Part shown: in pieces, positions 15,101 through 25,669 of the stretch | Numbering within the stretch: position 1 is the stretch's first letter | Layout of the letters: each line of letters begins with the position of its first letter | Origin: Saccoglossus kowalevskii | Taxonomy: Eukaryota; Hemichordata; Enteropneusta; Harrimaniidae | Assembly: GCF_000003605.2 (NCBI RefSeq) | Contig: NW_003141829.1 | Span: 80,396 to 120,988, forward strand | Direction of reading: 5' to 3' | Length of the DNA: 40,593 nt | Translations under genes and position numbers: made by a program | The notes under the pieces: generated by a model | Database searches by the model: none | Told to the model about the DNA's origin: nothing | Seen by the model: the letters and a program-made list of their open reading frames with translations, nothing else

Positions 15101-18100
15101 ACTACTTCATTTCAATGATTTATTATTTCCGTTTTAAATTACTGAACAGTAGGGGAGATACCAAGCAGGTACCAGTATTTTTTTTATTTGTGATATGCTC
15201 CGTTCACCCTTTATTTAGTTGTAAAGCAGTCAGTGCAGCACAGTTCTAGGTTATGTTGCAGGTACAGGGCTAAAACAATGTTATTCAATAACACCACACC
15301 AACTAGATGTGCAGCAGTATGTGTTCTAACAATTACATTCAGAGATTTTCCAAAATTAAGTTTAGAAATTAGAAGATGAAGACCTTCATCATTTAAATTT
15401 ATTATTGACATTAATGATACATGCACTAGATACTGCCTAATATGGGATGGGATGGAGAAGTTAAATGTTATTTACTTGGGATAAGTACAAAATATATTGG
15501 ACTGAAACAGCACTGCATGCTGTTAATTCTCATGAATTGGCTCTTTGTACATCTTTATAAATACCAATTATGTTTATTTTAAAAGAATTTTAGCATTTTA
15601 ACTTGGGTATTCTGATATTATTTGAAAACTACAGTCAGTACAGGATTATAGCAGAACAACAATATATCCCTGGTTATGCCATCACTAAGGGGTGGACCAT
15701 TTGAAAACTTGGGGAGGGGTGGGAAAAAAATTACATTCAAAATCTTATTCATGAATATTTAAAATATTCATGAAAAAAAATTAAAATGTAAAATAAGACA
15801 CTGTGAGAAGAAAAAATTCCACTGGTTACACTCTTCCAGCTACCCCAATGATTTCATATCGTTGTAATCTGGTGGTTTCACACTTTTCACTCTCTGTATC
15901 AAAAAACACACCCCTATCATACAACACATTTGTACATGTAAAGACACATGGGAATTAGACCATTAGTTACATCTGACCTAGGGTGTTAAATGTTTAGCTC
16001 AAATATCACACCAGTGACTTGCCAGGGGAGAATGACCAGATTCATTTACTCTTGCAAATAATTGATGGTTCACAGGTTGTACCACAAAGATGTACATGGA
16101 ATCATGTACATTAGTGGAAAGTCTGCATGGTAGATAAATTAGTATCATCACCCACATGAATTCAATAACACAAAGTCAATAACAGAGTGGCATCCTATAG
16201 CACATACAATATTCTCTTCAATAAATTGAATTAAACATTAATTATTTGATGCAATAAAAGAAAAAGTTCCTATAACACTGTAACACTTCACCAAGCAGTT
16301 TAGTGGTGAATCTTAAAGCTGCACACTAATACTGTATTTGCGCTAATTAAATACATCTCCAATATAGTTGCATTTCTTTCTGCTAATAATGACAAGTAGT
16401 GAAAGACTGAAAAAAATATTAAAATATACATGTACAATGTAGCACTAAATTTATGTAGGTTGACTTGGATATTTGAAAATAATATAACTGTTAAAGCTAA
16501 GTTCAAGTCCAATAAGTGCTATTTTAACTTAGTGGTATTTGAAATAATAGCACAAATATATGCAGCTCACATTCAAGGGTGGTTCATTATTAAACATAGA
16601 GTTTATTTTTGATCCATATTGAAAGTTTTATCAAAACATTACTACCAGGAAAGGAAACATTCATATTCTATTTTATTCTATCTATTCTATTCTATTCTAA
16701 GCACATTTCATACACAACTTCAAAATCTAAAATATACCGGTATTATTTTTCTATAATGAAAAATTTTTGGTATGGATCCTGAAAAGGGTTGACAATGTAC
16801 ATTGTAAGCCTACAAAATACAGCATAGCTTGCATGTGAAACTATAAACTATCATGAATTTCAAATATCCAAACTCAGTGATTTTATTACAACTCACTTTA
16901 TCATCAAATTACTAACATTTCTCGTGGTAATGGTTATACAATATACAATGTAAGTCATTTGACAATGTGAAGTTCCAACACCAGAGTTACTAAAGTTTAC
17001 AACCAATTCTTCAGAGCAATTGGGCATGCAAAGTAAATATGGACGGAGGCGACAGATTTAAACAAAACTTGGAAATCAAAACATCTAAACACCAAGAACA
17101 ATCCCCTTACAGAGAAATGATAATCTGTTCTCCTTTAGGAGTAAAGCCTTGATAAAAGATGTAACCCACCATACTATACCACCCACAGACTACCGGTACA
17201 CTAAAGAGTCAATACTTTGCTTTTCATAGGGATATGCAATGGCAACACAACAGTGGTTTGACTGGAAGGGGATGTTATTAATACTAAAATGTACTGGGCC
17301 ATTTACAACACCTCACTGAAAAAGAAAAATCCATAAACTCATCTCATTAAAGCATAAAGTTGATTCAACAGAACATAAATGTTTATGCACTTCTGTAATT
17401 AGTTCATAACTTGTCTTGTAATTGTACACACATTGCTGTGATTTTGGCAGTTTTGTCATCTAACTATAAACTTGGTGTCACCAAATTGAAATATGACTTA
17501 GTCTACAAGTACAGTAAAATAGATCTTATAGCAAAGTATGTTTTTGTAGCTAATTTATCTAATCTGTAATTTTGATTTAAAATGTAGCTAATCTAAAATT
17601 AAGTATTTTCTCATAATGAAATTAATGTTAATTCATTAATCGAGTCAAATATGCTAAAATGACATGTAGCTATTATTTCAAAGTGGACGTCTCTGAAAAT
17701 GTTTCGTTACCACATGATCTATGTAAGTATCAAGCAGCTTGCACTACAAAAGTTATCTGATCAAGTACATGTACAAGGTTACTCATTAGTAAATTAGGGG
17801 GAGCTGGACGAATGTGACTTAATTAATATACATGTACTTTATTCACCCCTACAATTTGCATTTTCCCAATCCTTTCATTATTATATAGCTACTATGCATT
17901 TTCTGTTTTGATTCATCACTTTTTATGTCCTTCAGCACAACCCCAGTTTTTAAAATTGGAACCCATAATGATGTCTAATTGATTTTGATAATACTTTACA
18001 TTATACCAGTCTATTAAAGTTGTATATGGAGCAGTGACAATGGTGCTCAAATTATGATTCCAAAATACTAAATATAAGTAATGGTAATAATACAGATAAT

Positions 18101-18764
18101 AATAATCTTTATTGCAAAATCATTTTCATTTTGGATATTGACCTGAGGGAAATGTACAATAAAGATGAAGAATTGAGAAAGAAGCAAACATGCAACTAAA
18201 AACGTTTGAAAGAAAATTAATAAATTTACTTTGGGGCAGCTGGTAGTATTTTTAAAATGATTTTCTCTAGTATTGCTAAGTTGATTATTGTTTGACTTAA
18301 TGTTTTAACATTGTTGTTGAACTGTTTTAAATTTATTTCCTTTAACAGTCCCCAAGTAGGAAGTACATCTTACCTTCTACCCAATTTTGGTATATTGCAC
18401 TTTAACTGGCCTTTCTTTTTTCAAAGTGTGATAACTAAAAATAGTTTTAAATTTATAACAATAGTATATTACTTACCTCCCCTAGTCTCTGTAACAACGG
18501 CGACATCTCCCTTGCATTTTGAGTTATTTTACTGCTATCCAATTCCATGCCCTCTAAGATATTCCTCTGTGCACCATTACTATCATCAAAGTTGGAATTT
18601 TTCATATAGACACCATCGTTAATGGAAGATGGAACGATTTTATCTCCTGCAGTAGCACCCATGCGGTAAGTCAAAAAAATGGAGAAAGTACTCAAAGCAA
18701 TCACGATAATGAAGATATCTCTTGAAGAAAAATAGCATCGACATAGTCGGCTCCGCCACCTCAT
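1..18764 (-). CDS. TTL-domain (tubulin-tyrosine-ligase-like) membrane protein, TTLL15-like; 3' end outside window
   Basis: Multi-exon gene read right to left; eight exons join with matching phases into 485 codons. Residues 1-16 are basic (five Arg) and residues 17-33 are hydrophobic (IFIIVIALSTFSIFLTY), a type II signal-anchor pattern. A Gln-rich linker (Q174-179) precedes the TTL domain. TTL hallmarks seen: WVFKSPNPGG (313-322, ATP-grasp nucleotide loop), VVQQYFANPLLIFGMPVNIR (347-366), YVLVSS (368-373), CFQLLGFDL (465-473) and IVVE (482-485). TTL-family enzymes use ATP to ligate Tyr, Glu or Gly to tubulin or other proteins. Four N-glycosylation sequons (N155, N275, N401, N476) lie after the hydrophobic segment, which fits a luminal domain. 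The nearest named group I can suggest is the membrane-anchored TTLL15 type; this is family knowledge plus inference. The substrate cannot be told. The family is confident; the exact subfamily and a complete exon set are not. Confidence 0.85.
149..221 (-). CDS. TTL-like gene, exon 8 (metal-binding strand)
   Basis: 73 bp. The first base completes Arg461; the end is phase 0 at GAG|GTAAGT. It encodes CGNCFQLLGFDLIFNASLHP followed by IVVE. This is the TTL signature C-F-E-[LV]-L-G-F-D ... P-W-L-L-E-V-N, with the metal-binding Asp (472) and Glu (485) present. The sequon NAS is at residue 476. The following Val-Asn would be in the next exon. Confidence 0.88.
366..553 (-). CDS. TTL-like gene, exon 7
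   Basis: 188 bp, phase 0 in, two bases over (TACAG|GTGAGC). It encodes VPNRTWYFAQLKQYLKHNHG and a helical stretch to FTDFPSDDLY (residues 399-460), like the W-x-L-x-x-Y-L segment that precedes the last TTL strand. The sequon NRT is at residue 401. The family's HLTN-type segment, normally between exon 6 and this point, was not found. Confidence 0.85.
554..1922 (-). other. TTL-like intron 6 (1.37 kb)
   Basis: AT-rich intron. The TTL segment that usually carries HLTN should be encoded between the flanking exons, but no phase-0 exon with good splice sites was found on reading. Positions about 745-865 look like a dispersed-repeat fragment (starting GCGCCCTCAGCAGTTGACAG), with no second copy recognised here. 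Confidence 0.5.
1923..2097 (-). CDS. TTL-like gene, exon 6 (core TTL motif)
   Basis: 175 bp. Its first base completes Gln340; the end is phase 0 at AAAAAG|GTGGGT. It encodes YKNKKSVVQQYFANPLLIFG and MPVNIRAYVLVSS, corresponding to the family's VVQxYIxNPLLIxGxKFDLRxYVLVTS block, then SPLRAFLHSEGLVHY, the next conserved strand. The usual Lys and Asp of KFD[LI]R are replaced by Pro and Asn (PVNIR); Arg366 is kept. Confidence 0.92.
2378..2654 (-). CDS. TTL-like gene, exon 5 (ATP-binding part)
   Basis: 277 bp. The acceptor GATATAG|TA is the one that both keeps the frame and matches the phase of exon 4; the donor is AAACA|GTAAGT. It encodes residues 249-339. LCWVLPTQYEQFL matches the pre-loop segment of TTL domains, and WVFKSPNPGGTIQIL (313-327) matches the family's W-[IV]-x-K nucleotide-binding strand and glycine loop. 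The sequon NFS is at residue 275. Confidence 0.9.
2849..2933 (-). CDS. TTL-like gene, exon 4
   Basis: 85 bp, phase 0 in, one base over. It encodes VNRIPGIRNTLWKKDSFCLM and a following arginine-containing stretch (residues 220-247). The acceptor is TGCCCAG|GTA and the donor CCCT|GTAAGT. Position and content fit the start of the TTL core. Confidence 0.85.
2934..3389 (-). other. TTL-like intron 3
   Basis: 456 bp AT-rich intron between exons 3 and 4. No repeat, gene or RNA recognised. Confidence 0.7.
3390..3556 (-). CDS. TTL-like gene, exon 3 (polyglutamine linker)
   Basis: 167 bp. The first two bases complete Asp164 with the last base of exon 2; the end is phase 0 at AAAAG|GTAAAT. It encodes an acidic stretch, six Gln in a row from mixed CAG/CAA codons (residues 174-179), and then ELKGWMVLLCMTFTDGD up to HLEPYQK. 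The mixed codons argue against recent slippage. Confidence 0.85.
3557..3902 (-). other. TTL-like intron 2
   Basis: 346 bp intron between exons 2 and 3. Nothing recognisable apart from simple AT-rich sequence. Confidence 0.7.
3903..4104 (-). CDS. TTL-like gene, exon 2
   Basis: 202 bp, phase 0 in, one base over at the end (GAAG|GTGGGT donor). It encodes residues 97-163, from IEERLLHQTDQ to VYSDNE, with a first sequon NGT at residue 155. The acceptor is TATTTTAAG|ATT. The phase fits exon 1 directly even though 14.4 kb separates them. Confidence 0.8.
9976..10330. repeat. 40-bp minisatellite, about eight copies
   Basis: Tandem repeat with the core AATTCAAAACTGAACCATCA followed by AGAATACGGCCCCTCCCC. 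Copies of ATTCAAAACTGA start near 10066, 10106, 10146, 10191 and 10231, spaced 40, 40, 45 and 40 bp. There is one 18-bp internal stutter near 10250, and more diverged copies lie at both ends. Confidence 0.85.
10756..11234 (-). mobile_element. Family A element fragment (A0), old copy
   Basis: Minus-oriented copy with the 3' region (a decayed stem-loop at about 10755-10775, then the GTGCATTG-like segment) and diverged tandem units containing TGACTTGCGGTTTT and AAAATATTCATCAAAA. It lacks the 5' hairpin and stops where B1 begins at 11235. Sequence just beyond B1 (about 12589-12625) faintly resembles the A 5' region, so B1 may have inserted into A0. Confidence 0.65.
11235..12588 (-). mobile_element. 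Family B hairpin-ended element (B1), Helentron-like
   Basis: Minus-oriented. The 5' end (right side, 12554-12588) is a hairpin whose outer arm reads AGTCCCCGTT on the minus strand. The matching arm near the 3' end is AGTCCTCGTT at 11252-11261. Beyond it lies the perfect palindrome GCCATGCATGGC (11238-11249), then CTTGTTTT read outward. The body has alternating units with AAAATGGCCGCCAGTCGGCC and AAATGGCCGCCATTCGGCC type cores (11489, 11632, 11786, 11940, 12220, 12380) and a CpG-rich GCACACACGCACAGAC stretch next to the 5' hairpin. No coding capacity. Confidence 0.75.
13821..14384. mobile_element. Family C MITE (C1), TTAA-bounded
   Basis: 564 bp with terminal inverted repeats. The first 24 bases begin CTTAAGGTAGAAGC, and the reverse complement of the last 24 bases matches with two mismatches. 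TTAA lies at both ends (13822-13825, 14380-14383), as in piggyBac-type target duplications. There is no coding capacity. The classification as a piggyBac-like MITE is inference from TTAA and the repeats. Confidence 0.75.
15748..15774. repeat. 27-bp near-perfect palindrome
   Basis: Arms TTCATGAATATTT and AAATATTCATGAA around a single A. It can form a cruciform or hairpin. No link to an adjacent feature is seen. Confidence 0.8.
16666..16699. repeat. TATTC pentamer microsatellite
   Basis: Short run of imperfect ATTCT/TATTC pentamers in TTL-like intron 1. Confidence 0.7.
18477..18764 (-). CDS. TTL-like gene, coding exon 1 (start, signal anchor)
   Basis: 96 codons ending in phase 0 at a GAG|GTAAGT donor. 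The ATG at 18764-18762 has A at -3, and an in-frame TGA lies 9 bases upstream, so the start is well supported. It encodes MRWRSRLCRCYFSSRD, the hydrophobic anchor, then a Ser/Asn-rich polar stem ending in LLQRLGE. The next exon begins IEERLLHQTDQ and continues naturally. A weak acceptor (CCACAG) immediately precedes position 18779, so untranslated exon(s) may lie further right. Confidence 0.85.
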
Positions 18765-18770
18765 TGTAGC

Positions 18771-18779
18771 TCAGTTCAT
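18771..18779 (-). promoter_or_regulatory. Two-codon upstream ORF (Met-Asn-stop) before the TTL-like start
   Basis: Reading the minus strand, ATG AAC TGA occurs six bases before the main ATG and in the same frame. If transcribed, it is a minimal upstream ORF that could lower or tune initiation at the main start. Whether it is in the mRNA depends on where the 5' UTR begins. Confidence 0.4.
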
Positions 18780-21160
18780 CTGTGGTTGAGTCTGTTTAAG
18801 TTTACTGAGTAGTATTGTCACAGTTCAGTGATGTAGATTGTTCTGTCAGAGTTTGCTAGTACACCATAACTGCATGTAAGCTGCAACCACAGTATTATGT
18901 ACCGTCCAACGCATTGCTCATGATACACAAGACACCAATATAGAATTACACAGCAGCATTTACTCTGCTGATCAATATACTAACTTCAGGGCAAAAAACG
19001 ATTAACAATTTAGATCTCTTTCAAATGATATAACTCAGCTGTATAAAACTGTCCAGTAAAGTGCACATATTTTTATTTCCTTTCTTTTCGAGTTTCCTGC
19101 CAGGATGAAGAGCATGACACACTCCAGCCTCCAAGTTAATCAGGCATCCTGTGGATTTCAACAAAAGAGGAAATAATTAAATATAACAAACATTTCTTGA
19201 AAAAAAAACATTACTTCATATCACAAAGATAAATATTCTATAAAACACGATTGTACAAAATACTGTGAGAAAATAAAATTGCTGTAATGCATGCCTTCTA
19301 CTCTACGTTTTACTGTTATTGGAACCTGTTACATATCACAGAGAATTTAAAAAAAAATAGAACAAACTATTTGATCAAATGGGTAACAGGGTGGAACAAA
19401 CCATTTTGTAAAATGGGAAAGGAAGGAGAAAAAAAAAGAATATAATGTTTAAAGTATCAGTATATGAAAATTACCATTTTAAAAGATTAATTTCATTCAC
19501 AACATATCTGCAACCATGCACATTAAGAAAATAAAAGAATTCAATGACTTTAAGAGTAACACAACATTGGGCATACTACAACAAAGTAGTTTCCAATAGT
19601 AAAAAACTGAACTATGTCAAACTTTCAAATTACGATGATGGATGGTGTACACCCAAGTACACTACTGGTGAGCTGTCAACACTATAAACCAGAACTTACT
19701 AAAAACAATACTCCTTATGCCAATAATTACTATTACAAGACCACCTAACACACTGACATTTACCACTGGGTATGTAGAGTACATGTGGTGGAACGCTATT
19801 ACCGGTACCTGCTATGGTCAAGCGAGATTTTCAATAGACAACCAGGAGACCATGGGATAGTAATTGGAAGAAATGACATAGAATTATAGATGAAAAGAAA
19901 AGGTCAGGAGGAGTGAACCATGGGGTGACTGGAGTAAATGAGCTAAACCCAAAGGATGCAGTACTTAGTAATAACAACACTGTAAATGGCATACCATGTA
20001 ATTTAATATTAACCACAACACTGACTGAACTCACTGCTGACATCATATAGATTAAAAATAGACCCAAGATATATATAGCCGGTTGTATATAACTTTTATC
20101 ATCAAATTTATTTAAATGTACTTTATATATGGATCAGTTTTAAATAAGTATTAAATGCAAATAACCTTTGCACTGGTAAAACAAGATAGTGAGATATTCT
20201 GATTCATTTTAGTGAGTATTGATATAAAAAGTGATAAAGTAGCTTGCTATTATCGACCACCCTTCCCCTCCAGGCATAACAATGAATTTCACACACATGT
20301 ACATGACACCAATTTGTCTTTCTGACCTGGCTGAGTCCTGCTATCACCAACGAACACAATGCAATCTAGGCATAGACTTCATAGTTATAACATATTCACT
20401 TCCCAGTCTAGCATTCTGTGGCCATCAAGTTTCATATATACATGATGTACCCATATTCATAAGAGGACAAGAGAAATTAATTTACCTAACATATGAAAAG
20501 TTCATTTTGTTACTCCGAACTATTTATCTACTTTGTACCTTGATCACTGCAATGTATTATGGGAAATATTTATCTGCCAGCTTCCAATTAACAGATATTT
20601 ATGTGTGATTAATGTGTGCAGTGATAACCTTACATCCGGTGATGTAATGTAAGTGTGTTATTCTTTGTGAAACACATGCCGACATCCTACACACCATCAC
20701 CCAATTAACATCAACTCATTAGAGAAGGGATTTCCTAAGGGGTAGTCTTAAAATAAACCATGGATTGATAAAGGTAATTTTATCATTTACAAAATATTAA
20801 CAAAAATGTAAAGAAGCAAAATCGTAAAATTAAGATAGCAATATTGCTTATTATTTTTCAGTAAACAAAAAGAAACTTCTTTTTCGAATCTGTCCTGACC
20901 CAAAGCTGCACTGCCAACATGAGACCCATAACATGTATGACATATTGGTATCAAACTTGATACACGTCTGACTGATTTCGTTCTACCATGATATTCAGAA
21001 ATGATTTACACAGTATGACTGCACACATATTGAGGATTTTGATGTACATGTACAAAGTGAAAGTAAAAAGTTCAGCAGCTGAAACCGAAAACAAACAGGA
21101 TTTTTGAGACCATTTTTAAGAATACCATAACTATCAATAATGCAAAGTGTTGTGTGCAAA
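18780..21160. other. Intergenic or 5' UTR intron, nothing recognised
   Basis: AT-rich sequence to the right of the TTL-like start. Open frames of 78 codons (20067-19831, minus) and 108 codons (20282-20608, plus) have no recognisable motif, splice context or codon signature, so I do not call genes. Confidence 0.55.
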
Positions 21161-21370
21161 TAAATTGTACTCCTAGACAATATAAGGATATTGACTTAAA
21201 AAAAGTTGGGAATCACCAGTCTAATTTTCAATAAATTGTACTCCTAGACAATATAAGGATATTGACTTAAAAAAAGTTGGGAATCACCAGTCTAATTTTC
21301 AATAAATTGTACTCCTAGACAATATAAGGATATTGACTTAAAAAAAGTTGGGAATCACCAGTCTAATTTT
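21161..21370. repeat. 71-bp tandem triplication inside C2
   Basis: Units start at 21161, 21232 and 21303 with TAAATTGTACTCCTAGACAA and end in CAGTCTAATTTT. The three copies look identical on reading, so the expansion is recent (or is an assembly artefact). Confidence 0.9.
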
Positions 21371-21736
21371 AGTGGATAGTGTCCATATTAACAGTATTAA
21401 AAAACTTTCACCATAGGCTTTTATGGCAGAGATAATATGTCATATCTCAAATTGTAGGTTGGAGGCTGAAAAAATCATATATTGTAAATGATGGGGTATT
21501 TTTTGTTGTCCTGAATTATTTTAAAAATCAGAGTTTTAAAAGTGTCAAAAAATGATTTTTTTTTTTTTTAAAAAAATATTACCGGTAGGACAAGTTTCTC
21601 AGAATACATCACTGTCCTACAAAAGAATGCTATTTCCTGGTGCAATGGGACAATATCTTCATCATTTTACATAAGCCAATGCACATTGTGAATTATGACC
21701 AACTTTCTCAAAAATTGAGTAAGCTCCTACCTTAAG
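21161..21736. mobile_element. Family C copy (C2), truncated, opposite orientation to C1
   Basis: Reverse-complement relative of C1. It ends in AAGCTCCTACCTTAAG with TTAA at 21732-21735, and its interior aligns with C1 over long stretches (for example AATATAAGGATATTGAC). The left terminal repeat is missing. The first part has been expanded into a 71-bp triplication. Confidence 0.7.
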
Positions 21737-24700
21737 CATCAATCAATTATGCACAGACACAAATCTTGTGACAGGCAAACAGTAATAAACCAGTACAATA
21801 AAATATCATTTGATACAGAGCCCCTACAGCACTTAGTATTGTAGCTTTATGTGACGACCATAGCATTAATAAATTCATTTTACAAATGCAAACTGACATA
21901 AATGTTTGCTTTTAAATACGTATGTCTAGCCTGTGAAGTAGAAATCATTGTTTCCATGGGAACAGTTTACTTACGTAATACAGTGATGTTAAATGTGAAG
22001 TGAGTCAGTTAGGTATATTTGTGTTGCAAATAAAACCCACTACATCAATTGTAAAGGCAAATAGTAATAAATTACCATACATTATTTAGCAGAGTTCTGA
22101 TTTATAAGATAAGACTTGTTCTTGTGTAAAACATATCTTTAATTTGCATAGTCTCAATCAGATAATATATCTTATTTTTTGTTTGTTTATTAAAGATAAT
22201 ATTTCCTGGTGCAATGGGACATTATTCCACGAAAGTTGAATGCACTCAATGTACAGTCAGTGTAGATCTATAAAAAGATTTATTACTAAAATTACAGCAT
22301 GAGTTATAGCATAGAGTAAATCACTTAAAGTTTATGTATTTTAATTATATTTAATAATGTATGTCATTTATTGAATAGAAAAAATGTAATTAGTATAGCT
22401 TAAGATTTAACTATTTCACTTCATTGTCAAGTCACTATCAAAAAAGTGGCCTGTTTTAAATATTTATTTGTTATGTCCAAAATTAATCATGAAATTATAA
22501 AATAAAAAATGTCCAAATACGCCAGATTGACACATTCAAAAATAGACTAAAAATATCAGAAGAATTGGTGTGCAAATTAGAAGATTAGTTACCGGTATAT
22601 ACATTGTATCATATCCTTGTATCAATTTGTAAATGACATAGTCCCTGTTACATATATTTTATACTGGATAGATAAAATTGATGAGAATAACCTACAGTCA
22701 TATTGGTAAACATAACAGGAAATGACATGAATCTGTAACTATGTAGGACCATCATGTAAAGTTACAATAAATTAGTCTTGATGACTTTGAATAACACAAG
22801 TATATATATAAAAGCTATGCACATGGAGATGGATGGATATAGACAAATGTAAATCCACATTTACGAACACAGGAAGACAAACAATTGCTGCCAGACATCT
22901 ATCAAATCTATTCTCATTTTATTATGAAAGTAAAGGGTTATGACATGATACAAAATTAGATGAACCAATCCATCATTGTATATGCTAATGTAATATACAC
23001 TAGAGACAATACACATGGATGACATAATTGATGAGATTTTTGTATATTTTTGTAAACTGACATCACTAAATGATTTTTGTGACAAGAGAAACAAGATTTT
23101 ATGACAAGTACACATATACATGTATCTGTAGCAGGAATTTTACAACCACATTGTGACAAGAGAAACCATACAGAGTTAAGATTTTATAACTGAATACACA
23201 GATATCTGTAGTTGGAATTTTACAAACATAGTCTGTGTGAAGATTGATTAAGTGTCAACAGAGACATATGACAAGAATTCATCAGTTCAAATCAAGGGAA
23301 CACACACTGAGAAGGAATACCTCTGGTAAACACATTAAAATAATTATACATAGAACAATTATTGAGAAATGCAGTATCAACTTGTGAGATGTAAATTGAC
23401 ATGATATTCATTGTAACCATTTACTGACGTGAATACTATGTGGTTATTACTGATACACTAGTATACTATACATGTACTACATGTAGTGTAATTATAGTGT
23501 ACTGTTTAGAGCAGACATGTAATTTGTAATATTCCTGTCATCTGCTACTATACAGATTTGTATTACAAACCTAAAGTCACCAGTAAATGATATAGAAGCA
23601 AGTGCAGTGACTGGAAGCTACAGGTAAATTAATTTATTAACAACTTCAATTAAAAATATTTGTATAAAAAGCTATGACAATACCAAATTTACGCTGTTTG
23701 CATGCACTTGAGCAGCATTTCTGATATGCATGACTATTACCTATAATGTGTGTATCATTATTTTTCTATGGCTTGCACTGTTTGAGAGAAATTTAGCTTG
23801 TTTCCAGACTGGTCTATACTTATTTTATTTTGGTAGCCTATACAACCCAAAGAAAATAAATAAATTATTAGATACAAAGTTTACAAATGGATATGATTGG
23901 GTGAAGAATATGATTACAATATGCATGTGATTGCGCTGTTAGAAACGATACAGTGATAGTAAATTTATTCTCAAAAGTCCATCACAAGGAAGAAGTTAAA
24001 AAGCAGTCATCATGTCTTACATGCTATAAAGTTTGATATGCCAAAAAATATACGAGACAATCAATATTCTAAACATGGGAAAATATAGGAAAGAACCACC
24101 ATGATCAATGCAATAAAACTGGTTATAATCTTAAAACTACACTACTATAGTTTTTATGGAAAGAAGAGATGAAATATCAATGACATTGTTTCATTATAAT
24201 ACCCTGGCTGCAAATGTCAAAAATAAATTTAACCACAATCCAAATACATTAGATGGAGTACATACTATTAAACAACAAGACTGATATGTCAAATGGTCAG
24301 ATGATATGAAACAAAAAACTTCAATTTCTAAATAAGGGTAATACTGATGTATGGAGATTAACTTACCCATCAAATAAAATCCCACTTCAAGATATCTATG
24401 ATTAACTCAGATGGAACAGTATAGCCTCACAAGCTATGTTGAATTAATTGAATCAAACTAACATTGAAACAACTGATAATGCCATTGGATTGGTTCATTA
24501 CTTACCCAATGAGGTAACTGGGGCATACTAAGCTATATAGCACACCATGGCATAAATTGGAGTATTCCAATGGAATGTGTTTATGCTAACAATCTGAAAT
24601 AGATCTCTGTATACTTAAACCTTTAACTATTTTAAAGCTGCATTACCATGGCAATGATTACTAAATAATTTCTTTCGGTTGTTACATCAATTAATTGCTT

Positions 24701-25669
24701 GAAGTAATGTGTATATAGACTAAGTAATTAAAAAAAAACTCATTTCTGTAACAAAGATTATCAAATAGGCTAACAATCTGGGGTATGTCAGATGGCAAAA
24801 GCTATCATTTTATTGGTGGACTTTGATTAGTGTATTTTAAATAGGGTCATCATATAATCAGAATGTGATCTCTTGGGATCCTAGGAAGAACATTTTTGAT
24901 TATTTTCACTGAGGTAATTTCTGTAAATGTTTAGAGAATCCTCCTGACAATTCAATGACAGTATAGTTACTCCAGAGATGGAAGAAAAGAAAACAACATA
25001 AAAAGTAAGTCAATAATGAGAAAGATAATGTTACTTATGTTTATAGGACTTTCAACCTTATACATACACATACTGATTTGTTTTATAAACATATGAATGA
25101 ACAACATCAATTTAAACTTGACACATACTGGGGGATAACCCTTTTTCTTTTAAAGAAGGGATTTGCAGCACTGTGAAAATCAAAACAGAAATCATAATTC
25201 CCCCCCAGATCAAATGAATGGTATACCAATTCATGGTGTAAAAAATGTATGCTTTGAGCAAGGTTTGGCATTTCTGAATCAAATAAGAACACATCATATT
25301 ATGTGTGTAGTTGATGCACTCCCAATAAAATCAAAAGCAATCTCAAACATAGAATCAACAAACACAGAGTGCAGAGGGCATACTTTGCTTTATCTTTTAT
25401 GTGTTACATAACAGCCCGAAATGCCAGCAAAAAGTTTTTGTGTCTACACCATCGTTTGCTTTCAGTGACATAATTATATTTTAGTTATGCACATTGTTGC
25501 ATATGAAGAAAAGTGTTCAATGTGAGGTAAAGATTCAGTATAAAATATTTTGCACTAAACATGGCGAGTTATGTCATTGGCCTTCAACAGTACAATACAG
25601 TACAGCTCGAAAAACCAAATCATGCAATAGTACCATTTTTCATCGCTGACATGAAAATTTCTGAATAAA
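21737..25669. other. Intergenic or 5' UTR intron, nothing recognised
   Basis: AT-rich sequence. A short C-family fragment (ATTTCCTGGTGCAATGGGAC, about 22201-22220) repeats the text at about 21633. No gene, RNA or complete element seen. Confidence 0.55.

Larger units (their letters stand above)
4105..18476 (-). other. TTL-like intron 1 (14.4 kb)
   Basis: Exon 1 ends in phase 0 and exon 2 starts in phase 0, and the protein reads smoothly across the join (LLQRLGE|IEERLLHQ), so no further exon is required. The intron carries a 40-bp minisatellite, an A-type element fragment with a B-type element against it, and a TTAA-bounded MITE. From 4105 to 9975 and from 14385 to 18476 I see only AT-rich sequence with short palindromes and pentamer runs. 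Confidence 0.65.

Noticed and set aside
19831-20067. 78-codon minus-strand ORF with hydrophobic stretches
   Set aside because: Hydrophobic residues are expected from T-rich codons; no family similarity is recognised.
20282-20608. 108-codon plus-strand ORF
   Set aside because: No recognisable motif, no splice or promoter context, and composition like the surrounding AT-rich DNA.
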